A stretch of DNA of 64,000 nucleotides, taken from contig CADCSX010000001.1 in NCBI GenBank assembly GCA_902805475.1, forward strand, positions 3,658,001 to 3,722,000, given 5' to 3'. Each line of letters opens with the position of its first letter. Positions within the stretch are counted from its first letter, which is position 1. Below the pieces are notes generated by a model. It saw only the letters and a list, made by a program, of their open reading frames with translations, searched no databases and was not told the DNA's origin. Shown piece after piece: positions 22,960 to 34,868 of this stretch. The position numbers and the translations under genes are program-made. Origin of the DNA: Entonaema liquescens (Eukaryota; Ascomycota; Sordariomycetes; Xylariales; Xylariaceae).

Positions 22960-24587
22960 ATGGATTCTGAAAAGGAAAAAGAGAAAGAGAAGGTCGGCGA
23001 TGGCGATGCTGTCGCCGTCACCGTCGCACCGCTGGCAGCGCCGGCAGCTATAGCATCGTCCCAGCCCGCGGACCCAGTGCAGCCGGCACCCCCTAAAGCA
23101 CCGAGCCCAGCACCAAGCACAACTAGCTCAACTGGACGTCCACCTTATATACCCCAATTCTCAGCAGCAACACAGATGATCCTTAAGAGGATAAATTCTA
23201 AGCCTGGGAGTCTGTCGTCAGCGCTCTCGTCTGCGTCTTCAACCTTTCCCAGAAATAGCATAAAGGATTCCGCTTTTGAGGACACTAAGAGACGTCTCGT
23301 TAAGACCATGAACACTTCTCTAACAATGCCTATGCCCACTATCACTCCCAAGCAAACTTCCTCTTCTTCAACTACCAAGAAGCCACCTACTGGTACTACA
23401 ATGCCCATGCCCATGAACGACGCATTTCAGCTTAGAACACCAGCACCTGCCAAGTACGGGTCCACAACCAAAGAGGCACATCGGAGCCAAAAAGCAACAA
23501 TCCAGAAAGCAAAGGGCAAGTCTCAGCGCGGAACCAAGCGTAAACGAGGCAAAGACGACGACGACGACGAGAATACATCTTCAAGTCTCAGTGATTTATC
23601 AGATAACGAAAGTCACACCAGTACCACCGCTGTCGCCATGACTGCCAAGGAGAGTCAAGCCATGCCCACTATGACGAAGTCTGGCCGCCAAGTGCAGAAG
23701 CCGACGCAGTACAACCCTTCGCAGCAGTCAGCCCGCGATACCGCCACCCAGAAGCGCAAGAACTATGGTAAGCGCACGGCAGAGCAGGCTCTGTGCAAAG
23801 TGTGTACTCGAGGCCTGAGTGTCTCTGCTAATCAGATCGTCTTCTGCGACGGCTGCAACTTCTGTTGGCACCAGATGTGTCACGAACCGTACATCGACGA
23901 CGAATTCGTTAGCAATGAATCTCGCTCTTGGTTCTGTGGTCGTTGCATGGCCAAGCGTGAGAAGCATCTAGCTCGTAAGAAGACTCTGGATGGCCTTAAA
24001 GGCGTAAGCTGGTCCAACAAGACCAATGAACAGGTAAATATAACTGTTGTACCCATTGAGTTCATGAGCATTTGCATACATATACGCATCCTTATACAGT
24101 GGAAGAAATGCTAATACTATCTTAGAAACGAACATATCTTTCCGGTGTCCCTCATGCGCAACTTGTCAACCTCATCATTTACAGTACTGAGCTTCATCCG
24201 GATCTACCCATCTTCCCACCTGAGAGTAAGCGCGGCGCTGCTCAGGCGGGGCGCCCGTCTCACGAAAATCTACGAGCCAGAGCGGAATCCAACATTAACG
24301 TCGGCCCTACTCACTACTCTAGCAAAGTGTCAACACCTGATTCGCACACCGTGAACGTGAAGACGGGCGTCAGTAAGGGTACCACCTCTGAGAATCAAGA
24401 TCCAGCCGCCAGAGAGGGCTCTGCAGATTCTGTGCCCCCGGCTTGGCCTAAAGTTGGACGTGGTTGTCTAGCAGGTATAGAGATTGACGAGGATGACCTA
24501 CGCGACGACAACGATTATGAAGCCTTCAGCGTCACGACATACGATGCGAAGGGTAAGAAGGTGATGGAGAATGGCATGCCAGTCTGA
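22960..24587 (+). CDS. PHD-finger protein, probable chromatin reader
   Basis: Exons 22960-24033 and 24126-24587 give 511 residues. A canonical C4HC3 PHD finger lies at about residues 279-328: CKVC, then FCDGCNFCWHQMC, then WFCGRC. PHD fingers usually bind histone H3 tails, modified or not at Lys4. The rest is disordered. The N-terminus is rich in Lys/Glu and then Ala/Pro; the middle is Ser/Thr-rich with a basic segment KRKRGKDDDDD that may include a nuclear signal; the C-terminus is acidic (EIDEDDLRDDNDYEAF). The 92-nt intron directly follows the codon for Gln358. I do not recognise an orthologue in yeast with the same layout, so membership in a particular complex is not claimed. Confidence 0.85.
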
Positions 24588-25331
24588 GTTGATAGCGACA
24601 AACTTTGATTTTTACGACGAAGCAAAAGAGACGATTGGAATTTAGGACCAATCCCTAACTAAGCCTGGAGGGAGTCCCACGTACCAGGACTAGTTGCAGA
24701 GAATATATCTCGCCCAAGTACAAATGGGAAGCAACTAAAGCAACTACGTTGCAATTGTGTATTCGCAGAAGGACGATAATTAGAAGAGTGCTTGAAGCTT
24801 TCAATATCTCTTCTCGTTGAAGAGATAGACACCCCATAAACATATTATTACAAGGGCCAAGTCAGTATAAAAAAAAAAAAGAAAAAAAGTACCCATTGCC
24901 TATTATGTATGAGCTTATATCCCCTTTGCAAGGTCTATAGTTGAAGCTGCTTGACTTGAGCTAGTACATACCACTACACGCACCGCACTAGCTGGTTTAC
25001 CTAATTTATTTAATATGAGTTCGATGGCAATTATTAGCAAGCAAGCTTGAGGGCATTTGTTAAAGAGCTGAGAAGCCCACAACAAGTGCATGTGCTTAAA
25101 ACGAGTTGACACAATGAATAGGTATGTATGTGATTACTTCGTGAACCCCCTTTTTTTCCTGACTCCGTTTGCGTAAAGAGGGGTAATTGAAAAGGAAAGC
25201 ATCAAGGATTAAACAGAATGGGGTGCCATTCAATAATTCCAATTGCCCAGAGTTAATTGAATGAAGTCAGTGAATAAAAAGGAGAGACTTTAGAAGAAGA
25301 AAATCTACTAGAATTGCCATGCAAAAAGTTA
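24588..25331. other. Intergenic, 0.74 kb
   Basis: Contains an A-rich tract near 24869-24888. No gene is supported. Confidence 0.5.
25323..25327 (-). terminator. RNA polymerase III T5 terminator of the tRNA gene
   Basis: Five consecutive T on the minus strand begin four bases after the tRNA discriminator base. This is the normal spacing and form of a Pol III stop. Confidence 0.65.
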
Positions 25332-25418
25332 CGACCACCACGGGACTCGAACCCGCAATCTTCACCATGTTCCAGGGTAACACCGGAAAGTGACGCGATA
25401 CCATTTCGCCAGGCAGCC
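25332..25418 (-). tRNA. tRNA-Arg (anticodon CCG) with a 15-nt intron
   Basis: Read on the minus strand, the 87 nt fold as a full cloverleaf: acceptor 5' arm GGCTGCC against GGTGGTC (four Watson-Crick and three G-U pairs), D-stem GCGA/TCGC, anticodon stem TCACT/GGTGA, T-arm GCGGG-TTCGAGT-CCCGT and discriminator G. The anticodon loop begins TTCCGG, giving anticodon CCG, and is interrupted after position 37 by 15 nt (TGTTACCCTGGAACA). That is the normal place for introns of nuclear tRNAs. Without the intron the length is 72 nt. The B-box core GGTTCGAGTCC is intact. Several G-U pairs in the acceptor stem are slightly unusual. Confidence 0.85.
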
Positions 25419-26481
25419 CTTTTCCATCAAGAATGATGAAAGGGAAGGTGGATTGTTGTTATCGCCGAAGCAAAATAAGTTTAAGTACCATTTAGCGGCT
25501 GCCGCTAAGTTCTACCCCAAATGTCTTGTTTTGATTGGACCTCCTTATGCCGAGAATTCATATGCACTGGGATGATATCTTGACAACTTGATAGCTAGGA
25601 TTCCAAAGAGATGCCATTCGTTTAAAATGCCTCAGTGGCATCATGGTAAAAGATAAATCGAGTCCCTTAAATACTGCGCAAACACGAATGCCGTGCATCC
25701 TATCAGGATGTAAGTAGACTGTGTAAGCTGGTTGTTTAACTTTCGTCTCTTATTAGATACGTTTATGTTGATAAACTTCCTCATACGTCAGATTAATGTT
25801 TATATCAATAAGTTGTAGGCAAAGTTATATAGCGTATGGATGCCTTCTTATAACATCATAACCCTTTTTTGGATGACTAGATAAGGACTTAGCTATAAAA
25901 TGATCTCATTATAAGTGGTATACAATCTAGAGGCACTAAATATATCTCAAGCCAACATGTATAACGCTAACTCATATCATGGTTTCCTCTCATAGGTAGA
26001 GATAGATAATTATAAACCTGAAGAAGTTTGTATGAAGACTTTGGAGCCTAGGGGTGGTTTCACCCTATGCCTGTCTTCTGAATAAGTAATTATAGAAACA
26101 AAATAATACGGTGTAACTGGTATGTGTGGCTGTATTTTGAGACACATTTTCATATATTGGCTTAGGCAGTAAGGCTATAGGTGTCTTGCTAATATAGTAT
26201 AACTCTAGCCGCAATACTATAGCAACACTCTTATATCGGACATTTATCCGAGTATCAGAGCAATTGAGCCGCTCAAAAATTGCCCATTGCCTAGCAACAA
26301 GGTCACAAAACGTTCCTCTAGTTACTTAGGCGAGAATGGCCTACTCGAAGAGTACCATAAATATGATATAGGTACAAAACGTAGTTCGTCCACCCTTCCC
26401 TTACCCTAGTCTAGCATTAACGACAACGACCGATACCTACAGCGCAAGACCAAGAAACAAGATACCATACAACAACTTATC
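25419..26481. other. Intergenic, 1.1 kb
   Basis: AT-leaning sequence between the tRNA and the 2EXR gene. A tRNA-like A-box phrase near 25631-25650 (CAGTGGCATCATGGTA) is not followed by a foldable tRNA. No gene. Confidence 0.5.
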
Positions 26482-27443
26482 ATGGATTCATTCCGCTTTG
26501 ACAAACTTGACCTGGCTATACGCCATGCTATCTGGCACTATGCGTTACTCCAGGCGTCCGCGGAGCGCTTAGTCCTCGTCGACAACGAAATTACGCGCTC
26601 CCATCACTCCTATAACTCCACCCTCAGAGTTCTCCCATACAGATCTCTCGTTTCACCATCATGGCTGTAAACAAGGAAAGCCGGTCCTATGCTGAGAAAT
26701 TTTATGACATAGTTCTTAACGTACGACGTCTGCCACGACTTTGGCGTCGCTTTCATAAGCCTGAAGGTTGGCGTACACTTCTATTCGAAGATAAATTCGG
26801 ATTTGAACCGGTAAAGGGATACCTGTACTTGAGCTCTAAATACGACATATTGCTGTCGGGTTTCAGACTCGCTGTTGACCTCAAATCTGACACCTATGCT
26901 CTAGGTTGGCGCCTGGCAACAAACTTTGCCTTTGATAAGCATTTCCGTCCACGATACATGGATCTACCAACTAAATACTTTCCAAAGGCTTTCTCGCCCG
27001 AGGAATACTTCATTGAAAACGTGTTGTCAGTCTTTGCTGATCAGTTCCATGAACATTACTCTTGCACCCACCGTAAAGTTTACAGCGGCAGTACGGTGTT
27101 GTTCAGCATGGAACAGAAAGACGTCTGTTGGGAAAAGGAGGCATACCCTGGTATTCAAAGATACTTCTACTACCCTTGGGGTTGTAAGACAGTAGAAGAA
27201 GTATCCGGCCTACTTAAATACTTGTCCAGGCGATTCCCCCAAAGGCCGCTAATACCTCGATATCAAATGACGGAATTGAAATTCATCGAGCTGAGCCAAG
27301 CTGCCATTGAAGGGAACAGCATCAGATTGCTGGCCGTGAGGAAATACTTAACAGATCCCTCTCGGGAAGAAGAGCTCCCTGACTCCAGTCCTCGCGACCA
27401 GATCTCTGTCAATGATGACGATCTTCGGAAGAAAGTTAACTAA
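26482..27443 (+). CDS. 2EXR-domain protein, one frameshift
   Basis: 2EXR proteins are a large family expanded in filamentous fungi, of unknown molecular role. The first frame (from ATG at 26482) gives FRFDKLDLAIRHAIWHYAL, matching the opening F..F..L....R..IW pattern, and ends at a stop after LVSPSW. The second frame, entered near 26655-26660, gives MAVNKESRSYAEKFYD, the matching second half (VN.ESR..A...Y). The frames are offset by one base. Adding a base at CCA/TCATGG would give SPLMAVNKESR, the standard family phrase, and a continuous 320-residue protein. Only 27 nt could be removed as an intron here, which is too short. This is either a sequence error or a pseudogene; unlike the housekeeping genes, 2EXR genes are often dispensable, so true decay is plausible. 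Confidence 0.8.
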
Positions 27444-28250
27444 CCTTCGGGCCGGGAAAATGGCGGAGTTGATTGCGTCAAACAAATCTGAGATCATTAT
27501 GAGTTCATATCTTGGCGTGAGGATGATACTAGATAGTGAAAGGGAATACTTCTCGCATACCAGATTGTGTTAAGAAGGTTGAGGTATTACTTACCCCCGC
27601 TAGGAAGAAACCCCCTATTCCCTTCATAGTAAGTAATGGTAAATGGACACTACGCACGTCAATAAACACGCTACTATTCCCCAGGAGACTAATAAAGAAA
27701 GTATAATAACTTAGAAATCCAACTAGACCTTATATATCTAGGGGATGAGGGTTCTAAGCATTGTGTACCTAGATAAGTAAGGGGTCAGACATAGAAGCAT
27801 ACCTAGGTACCTACTCTATCGCGTCTTTTATTCCAAACCGCCAAACCCATTCACATAACCAGCACAGCCAACGAGGAAGTAAGAAACTGTGCCTCATCTC
27901 ATACTTTTTTCTTTTTTGTCTCAGAAGTCCCGCTTAGAGAACCCCTCTACGCTACTGATATGCAGTCATACCACGAAACACTATCTACTGCTTTTCCTTC
28001 CATTCACCGAGTACTCGTGCCCTCGTCACCAACTAGACTCTAAGTAAAAGCCCCAGCCTGTGAACAATGAACAATGTAGTGGTTATGCAGCCTTACTCAT
28101 GCCCTTTTTTATCCTGCTGAGAATAAGATGCAATACATTACTACCCCCTCAAACTTGCCACTTCAATTTTTTCAGTATTGGGTGAGGGATATTGTGGTTG
28201 GTGTACACCTACTACCTAGACTAATTCGGCTGGTCTCTGTAGAGGTGTCA
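27444..28250. other. Intergenic between convergent genes
   Basis: 0.8 kb of 3' flanking sequence. A short frame at 28128-28334 overlaps the end of the minus-strand NAT1 gene and is not called. Confidence 0.55.
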
Positions 28251-30846
28251 TCATGCAAAAGCGGTTACTTCCGGCCACTTTTCATGAGCGGCTGCCTTGA
28301 AGGCATCCGCTTCACTGCTGCGCCACTGCTTTAAAATGGCTAGAACTTCCTCGGCATGCTCGTGATGCACATCCTTCAAGTTGAGTACTCCTGCGAGATC
28401 TTTTTCCGTTTTTGTTTTATCTTCTCCTAGAAGCCTTTCTGTTTTAACGGTGGAGATGACGTGGGGTGGGCTATCCTTATGTTTCTCTTGGAAACTAGCG
28501 TTGAAGTTCTTCAGATCTGTCGCAGCATCCACGGTAGTGAATTCCGACTTTAACACCTCAGCTACCTTAGGGGCTAGTGACTCGACCTTTGAATTTAGGG
28601 CTTGGCGGAATCTAACAACTTGCTCGTGAACTGTGGGGTGGTCCGCATCGAGGGCCAACGCTGCCTTCAGACATCGAAGGGCAAGGAGGTATTTTTCTAA
28701 GATGAGTTAGCGCACAAGGATTACGAGAAAGTGACGAGACCGAAGAAATACCTCTCCTGATAAACACCTCGAAGCCGGCGATCTGCCCATCGATATACTT
28801 TGGACTGAATTGAAGGATAGGGGCAAGGAATTTCGTGGCCTCAGCCAATGGCTCGGTGGTGGTGGCGAGTTTAAAGCCGTTAGGGTCGTCGTCCTTTTTA
28901 ACGGGCTCAGCTGCCGCTCCCTTTGACTTATTAGGGTCTTGCTTGGCGGCTCTCTCAGCTGCTTCCCGCTCGGCTTTTGCGCCTCCTTCTTGGCCTTCTT
29001 AGCTGCCTTTTTCCTCTCGGCGGCTTCATCTCCATTGGCGCCTTCGGGTCCATTCACGCCATTCGTTGCCTGAGTACGGTCGTATATACTCACGTAAATC
29101 GCTATAGCTCCAAGAGCGGCGCGAGTGTAGAAAGGATGCTCACGAAGGCGGTCCTCCCACCTGATCATGTCTACATACGCGCGGATTTGCCCCTTTCTGA
29201 GAGAAAAGCTGTGGAAATCAAACTGATCTTCTTGCCACACATCAAAGATGTTGTAGACAGAATGGAATCGCTTCAGAGCTAATCCTATGTTCCCATTTCG
29301 TACCCACGCTTCTCCATCTTCTGTTAGGTACCACACGCTTTGCATGTCCAAGAGATCGTTTAAAGGACCGCCTGGCGAATCGTTCCTTGTAAAAAGACCC
29401 ATCGTCTTCAGCGCAGTTTCGTTCTCGTCGTTACGTAGTTGATACTTCGCTGCCTTCGTGTTTATGTAGCGGTCCTTCAGGTCAAGTTTGCGAGCTTCAT
29501 CCATAGTCTCAGAAGCCTTTCGGGTGTTGCCGTAGTGCTTCCATATCCTGGCCTTCGTCATATGGAACTCGACATTCTTGGGCAGTAACTCTATTCCCTT
29601 GTTCACGTACTCTACTGCCTTTGCTAGGTCACGGCTGAGATGGTAGTTATAATGTTGGGCAAGGTAATATAATGCTGCCGGTTCTCCATTGAGCGAGTCC
29701 CCATCTGCTGGTGCACTTCCATCCGAAGATGCCCGCTTTGACTCGAGATACTCATGCGCCAGTGATCCGAGCGTATCTCTCTTGGACTGGTCGGCATAGA
29801 GGTGCTTAAGGTTTGCAAATGTCGAAGGTACTCCTTTATCTAACATCAGAGATAAATAGCTACGGGCCGCTTCCCGGAAATCATCGCCTAGACTTGTTAT
29901 GAGCTCTCGATCCACTGAGGAATTGGCATACTTGGTATAACTAACCGACAAGGAAATCCAGGGGTAACCGCTTAGCAGCGTCGCAGCGCGGATTCTTTCC
30001 GGCATATTCATCGTAAATCGCCTTTTGAGCGGTACCGTCGGCACCAATACCTAGAACCTCCACAAGTTTGGCATAATATTCGGGATGCTCTGGGTTACGG
30101 TCGAGGAGGGTGCGGTAGGCATCAGCTGCCTCTTCCTTCTTACCAAGCTTCGACAGATATTCTGCGCGAAGCTCTAATATGGCAAGGCGATCGAGGTTTG
30201 TCTTGGCGATAGATTCGAGGTGGTCCAAAGCTCTCTGGTAGTCTTGCATCTCAGCTAGGATGGAGTTCTTGTACATAACAGCCTCCGAGTTCTCGTAATC
30301 CGTCTTGGACGGTGGCACTTTCAAAGAATCTTCGTAGGTAGTTAGTACCTTTTCGGCTTGAGCAAGGTTGCCGGCTAGGTGATGGGCGACTGCAAGGGCT
30401 GTCCAGTTTTGCCTCAGTTGAGGCCTGGCTTGTAGCATAGCAGTTCTGCTTTGTATGTAGCCCTGATAGTCGCGCATCTGAATCTGGAGGAAAGCAAGGT
30501 CTCTTTGAATTTGGTGAGACTCAGGTTCTAGCTTTAATGCAAACTTGTAAGCCTTAATAGCTTCCTCAAAGTTCTTCTGATGGCGGTATAACAGTCCATA
30601 GACGTGCCAGCATATGTGCGACTTCATATCCGCTGTCAAAGCTTCTTTTCCCAGTGCAAACGCCTCCTCAGTCTTCCCCTGTTGGTTGATGATCAACGCT
30701 TTCATTGCCATCGTGTCTCCATGTTTAGGGTTCTTTTTGAGAATCTGCTCGGCGGCCTTCAACCCCCTCTTGTATTGCTTGTCTTCATAGTTGCGGATAA
30801 CCTGTCGAAAGAGAGAGTTCTCTTTCGAGCTCAGAGGTTGAGGCAT
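28251..30846 (-). CDS. NAT1: NatA N-acetyltransferase auxiliary subunit, one frameshift
   Basis: Nat1 (human NAA15) is the large TPR scaffold that anchors the catalytic subunit Ard1 to the ribosome for co-translational N-terminal acetylation. Exons on the minus strand are 30846-29946, 29887-28752 and 28696-28251. Landmarks are the N-terminus LSSKENSLFRQVIRNYEDKQ, serial TPR helices (ICWHVYGLLYRHQKNFEEA), the DAAKRLPLDFLVGDDFREAA junction across intron 1, GVPSTFANLKHLY, and the Lys/Ala-rich linker ERKKAAKKAKKEAQK. In that linker, at about 28973-28975 (codon ~605), one base is missing: CAAAAGCC should read CAAAAGGCC to continue as AEREAAERAAKQ. After it the normal end resumes with EATKFLAPILQFSPKYI and RRxKYLLALRCLKAALALD. 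With the base the length is 827 residues, normal for Nat1. Probably a sequence error. Confidence 0.93.
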
Positions 30847-31611
30847 GGTCGGTGTTAATACTCAGCTCCCCCGCCGTCAAACCCTTGGTATCAAAGAGAT
30901 AGGCTTCCTCAGGAGTGGTATTTAGGTATGATATTTTCGGGAATGTAGGGTACCCTGCTTAGCTGTCCAATGTGACTCGTGCGCAGCGAGCTGATTCGCC
31001 AAAAATGCAACTGGTGCAGTAAGGTGATACCTCGTTAGCAACCCTCAGATAAAATGACAAGGAATTGTAAATAAATTCCTATTTGCTGAGTTGAGACGTT
31101 ATATTGCCAACGGTAGGTACAAACACGGGGCGTGGGATTGTGTATCGTGTATTGTCGCCGACTTGCAAATGGGGGAAATGTTAAAAGCTCGGAGCTTTGC
31201 GACTACGTAGCGGCGGGCAAGCACCACCCAGAAGTGGGATGTGTCTTACCTAATCGTACGAACACCATCAAGAAATTTTAAAAGCTGATTCCATTTTACC
31301 GGCGATCACCCGGGTATGAATATGCAACTAAACGATTATGTTCTCGCAACATTCAGACGGGTTACTATCATTTAAGTTAAGCTATTACTGCACGTATATT
31401 TAGCTCTCTCTCAGCCCTATGAGATACACGTACATGTATAGGTATATACATAGCCAATGTTACATGTAGGTAAAATAATTAAATCTAAACCTATTATTTA
31501 CCACAGTAAACAGCGAGCGAAAATGAATAAAATAAATAGTATTACATTCAGTGGTGATGTTATATGTTCAGTTTATCTACCAATGATCCGGGCTGTCTAA
31601 GCTGCCTCTGA
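30847..31611. other. Intergenic, 0.77 kb
   Basis: NAT1 promoter and 3' flank of MIX23. No gene is seen. Confidence 0.55.
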
Positions 31612-32259
31612 TCATGAACTACGGCGCTCTCTTCCTGCCCTCCAGCTGTTTAGAGCTTGTTCCGCATCTTGAAAGCTATCACCGCAACGTTCTCGTACTA
31701 AACCCCACGTTCGAGAACGAACAATGTTCTCAACGCTTCTCTCTTGCCTTAGCAGATTGGCTAGCATTTCTGTGCGAGGCTCTCGGGGGAAGTATCGCCC
31801 GGAATATGGATCTAACCTCTCGTCGACTACCCTCTCACGATTCTTCTCAGTCTCGGCTTCTCGAAGAGCCACTTCGGGATCATCTGGATCGGGACTTGTA
31901 GCTACATAGGCGCAATAAGTTAAAACGTCAGATCTTGCTTGCCACGAGGGGAATAAGACATTGTCCTTGAACGCCTGACATGCCCGCGGATCGATAGATC
32001 GACTAGAAGCTCGCGGGATTCGCACGGAAGTAGAGGAGGGGTCGAACCCCGACTGAGATGGAGTTACGAGGGCGTTAAGGTTTTGCGTTATCGAGTCGTC
32101 TATCGCGCCCCGAGAGATTCGGAGGAAGTCTTAGGAGGGGTAAGCGCTTGCGCTCAGACAATGGACAATGATTATCGATAGGAAGGGCGTACCTCTAAGG
32201 GCTACGGACGAGAAACAGAATTGGGGTGTTAAATTAGGATGAGCGGAAGGCGCAGCCAT
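31612..32259 (-). CDS. MIX23: Mix23/Cid2 family protein
   Basis: The family covers yeast Mix23, a mitochondrial intermembrane-space protein that affects import, and fission yeast caffeine-induced death protein Cid2. Exons are 32259-32193 and 32129-31612, giving 194 residues. The join yields TPQFCFSSVALRDFLRISRGAIDD, which matches the family N-terminus. Then come the conserved SIDPRACQAF, VLFPSWQARSDVLTYCAYVATSPDPDDP, VVDERLDPYSGRYFPREPRTE and ERSVENIVRSRTW. Cysteines in QFCFS, RACQAF, TYCAY and ERCGD are candidates for the intermembrane-space disulfides. An upstream in-frame Met at 32355 would add 32 residues; I chose 32259 because it leaves only a short lead before the conserved TPQFCF. About 1.0 kb separates this gene from the divergent RPT5 gene. 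Confidence 0.9.
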
Positions 32260-33295
32260 GATATCGCGAGGAGTGGGATTTGAAGAGGCACCGATCGTCG
32301 CATTGGTGGCATCCGTCGTGGGAGCCGGTCTTCGAGACCACAGTATTCCAGCCACGGTGAAGAAGTAGAATAGTTAAATAGTTAAACAACTAAGGTCTAT
32401 GATAAATTGGTTTTCTATTTGCTCGACAAGTGTAACTTAAAAATTGATCTCTAAACTCGTTTCCCTTTTAGTAGTGAAGAGAAAGTATGACATCCAAGAT
32501 ATAGCTAGGTATGTAGTATGTAGTATGTAGTATGTAGTATGCAGCAATTAGAAACTCGGTTTATTTGGAGGGTCAGAATAGCGTCAAAATGAATTCCAAC
32601 TTTGTAAGTACCATAATACCAAGCGGCCCCCCTCCTTACCCACATAGCTTTGTTAAAGAACATGTTATATCTACTAAAGGAGCATTGAAATTATCTTTGT
32701 ACCTAGCTTTATAGTAAAATAGGGTTTTCTAGGGTTTATTGTTTATTTTACCCGCTAAGAATTCTTTGTAAAAAGAAATGGTCTGTTAGGTATTTATTTG
32801 GAAGGCATTTTGATGGTCCTGAATGATGACGGAACTATAGAAAACGAATGGCCAATGGTACGACATGCCGAGAAGCCCGAGATAGTGATATGTAATTATT
32901 GAAGCAAGCTAGGTTAGTAGATAAGAGATAAGGCCTCGATCAATTCATCAGGCTGATTACGCGACACGCCTGCCTGGGGAAGCTATTGAAAGTTTCCACA
33001 AGTACCTTCCCGCAGTGTTAGCCCTGTCAGGTACTTGGTTGTCGTTACCAAAGCTTTTAGTACTACTCACTATTTAGCGTTCGAAGGTACCTGAATTCAA
33101 GTAACTTACCTCACTGGAGCTCCGTTCATCACTTCAACACACATCAGCATTTCAAATCAAAACACCTTCCATATCCTCGTAACGTCCACACAGCACAAGC
33201 ACTGGACGAGTTACGCATAGCAAACAAACACTTCTTTTCTATTTAGAATTACTTTTTCTTGTCAAATTTCATCGACTTCTCTATCTCTATTTGCC
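32260..33295. other. Intergenic between divergent MIX23 and RPT5
   Basis: 1.0 kb shared promoter region with a five-unit TATGTAG repeat at about 32510-32544. No gene is supported. Confidence 0.55.
32510..32544. repeat. TATGTAG tandem repeat, five units
   Basis: Four exact 7-nt units and a fifth with one change (TATGCAG) lie between MIX23 and RPT5. Confidence 0.85.
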
Positions 33296-34868
33296 ATGTC
33301 TAGCAACCTAGATATGGAGGGCGTTGAGCGCCGAGGGTCTGACGATGGCAAGGATAAGAAGGACGAAGGGCGAGGCGACGGATCAAAAGAAGGAAGCAAC
33401 AACGTTAACCGCGATGGTGACTCCGAGATGAAAGATGCCGAGCCCGAAGAGGAAGAGATTCTGGACGAGGAGATCCTAAGCCTAGGCACAGAAGACCTTA
33501 AGACCCGGAAACGTCTACTAGAAAACGATGCGAGAATTATGAAGAGTGAATTTCAACGGCTATCGCACGAGAAGGCGACTATGGGCGAGAGGATCAAGGA
33601 GAATAATGAGAAGATCGCAAATAATCGGTTTGTCTAGCCTACGCATCTATATACCTCTTTTTTACTAATTTTGATAGACAATTACCTTACCTCGTTGGTA
33701 ACGTTGTTGAACTGCTCGACCTCGATCCTACCGCCGAATCCTCCGAAGAGGGTGCGAATATTGACCTCGATGCTACAAGAGTAGGCAAATCAGCGGTTAT
33801 TAAGACGTCTACTAGGCAGACCATCTTTTTACCCTTGATCGGCCTCGTTGATCCGGAAACCCTTAAGCCTGGTGACCTTATCGGTGTTAACAAAGACTCT
33901 TACCTGATTCTGGATACGTTGCCCGCCGAGTATGATAGCCGTGTCAAGGCTATGGAGGTCGACGAGAAGCCTACCGAAAAGTACAGCGATGTTGGTGGTT
34001 TGGATAAGCAAATAGAAGAACTAGTCGAGGCTATCGTCTGGCCCATGAAGGAAGCCGAACGGTTCAAGAAAATCGGCATCAAGGCACCTAAAGGTTCGTC
34101 ATAAAAGTATTTCCAAAACTTCGTGTGTCTTGTTTCTCACAATATTATACCAGGTGCCCTTATGTATGGGCCTCCAGGAACAGGCAAGACTCTATTAGCC
34201 CGAGCCTGTGCCGCCCAAACAGACGCTACATTCCTGAAATTAGCCGGTCCACAACTAGTTCAGATGTTTATTGGTGATGGTGCTAAGCTGGTTCGAGACT
34301 GTTTCGCATTGGCCAAGGAGAAGGCTCCCGCTATCATCTTCATCGACGAACTTGATGCCGTTGGTACCAAACGTTTCGACAGTGAGAAGAGCGGTGACCG
34401 AGAAGTTCAACGAACTATGCTTGAGTTGCTAAACCAGTTAGACGGTTTCGCGTCGGACGATCGTATCAAAGTCTTAGCCGCCACCAATCGTGTCGATGTT
34501 CTCGATCCCGCTTTACTGCGATCAGGTCGTCTAGATCGCAAGATAGAGTTCCCCTTACCCAACGAAGAAGCCAGGGCTCAGATCCTCAAGATCCATTCCC
34601 GTAAGATGAAGGTTGACACCAGCGTCAACTGGAACGAGTTGGCGCGAAGTACAGACGAGTTTGGTGGTGCAATGCTGAAAGCAGTATGTGTCGAGGCTGG
34701 TATGATCGCCTTGCGTATGGGCAAGAATAAGATCAGTCACGAGCACTACGTTGATGCGATTGCTGAGGTGCAAGCCAAGAAGAAGGAGGTGAGTTTAAAC
34801 ACAGTTCACACTATACTGCTATGGTTTCGTGCTAACATTTTCTATAGACTGTCAATTTCTACGCATAG
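33296..34868 (+). CDS. RPT5: 26S proteasome regulatory ATPase Rpt5
   Basis: AAA-ATPase of the hexameric ring that unfolds substrates and opens the 20S gate. Exons are 33296-33627, 33678-34093, 34154-34788 and 34848-34868, giving 467 residues. After a charged, disordered N-terminus comes the coiled coil ([19 protein letters not shown]), the OB segment [14 protein letters not shown], Walker A GPPGTGKT at 255-262, Walker [13 protein letters not shown], sensor-1 AATNRVD and arginine fingers in [13 protein letters not shown]. The last exon has only seven codons and supplies TVNFYA, a C-terminal tail ending in the HbYX motif used to dock into 20S pockets. In the small domain the usual FNGAQ is FGGAM here, a double change at a conserved place. 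No frameshift. Confidence 0.97.

Noticed and set aside
25631..25660. Second tRNA downstream of the tRNA-Arg
   Set aside because: An A-box-like phrase and a TCGAGTCCC fragment are present, but no acceptor or anticodon stem can be formed.
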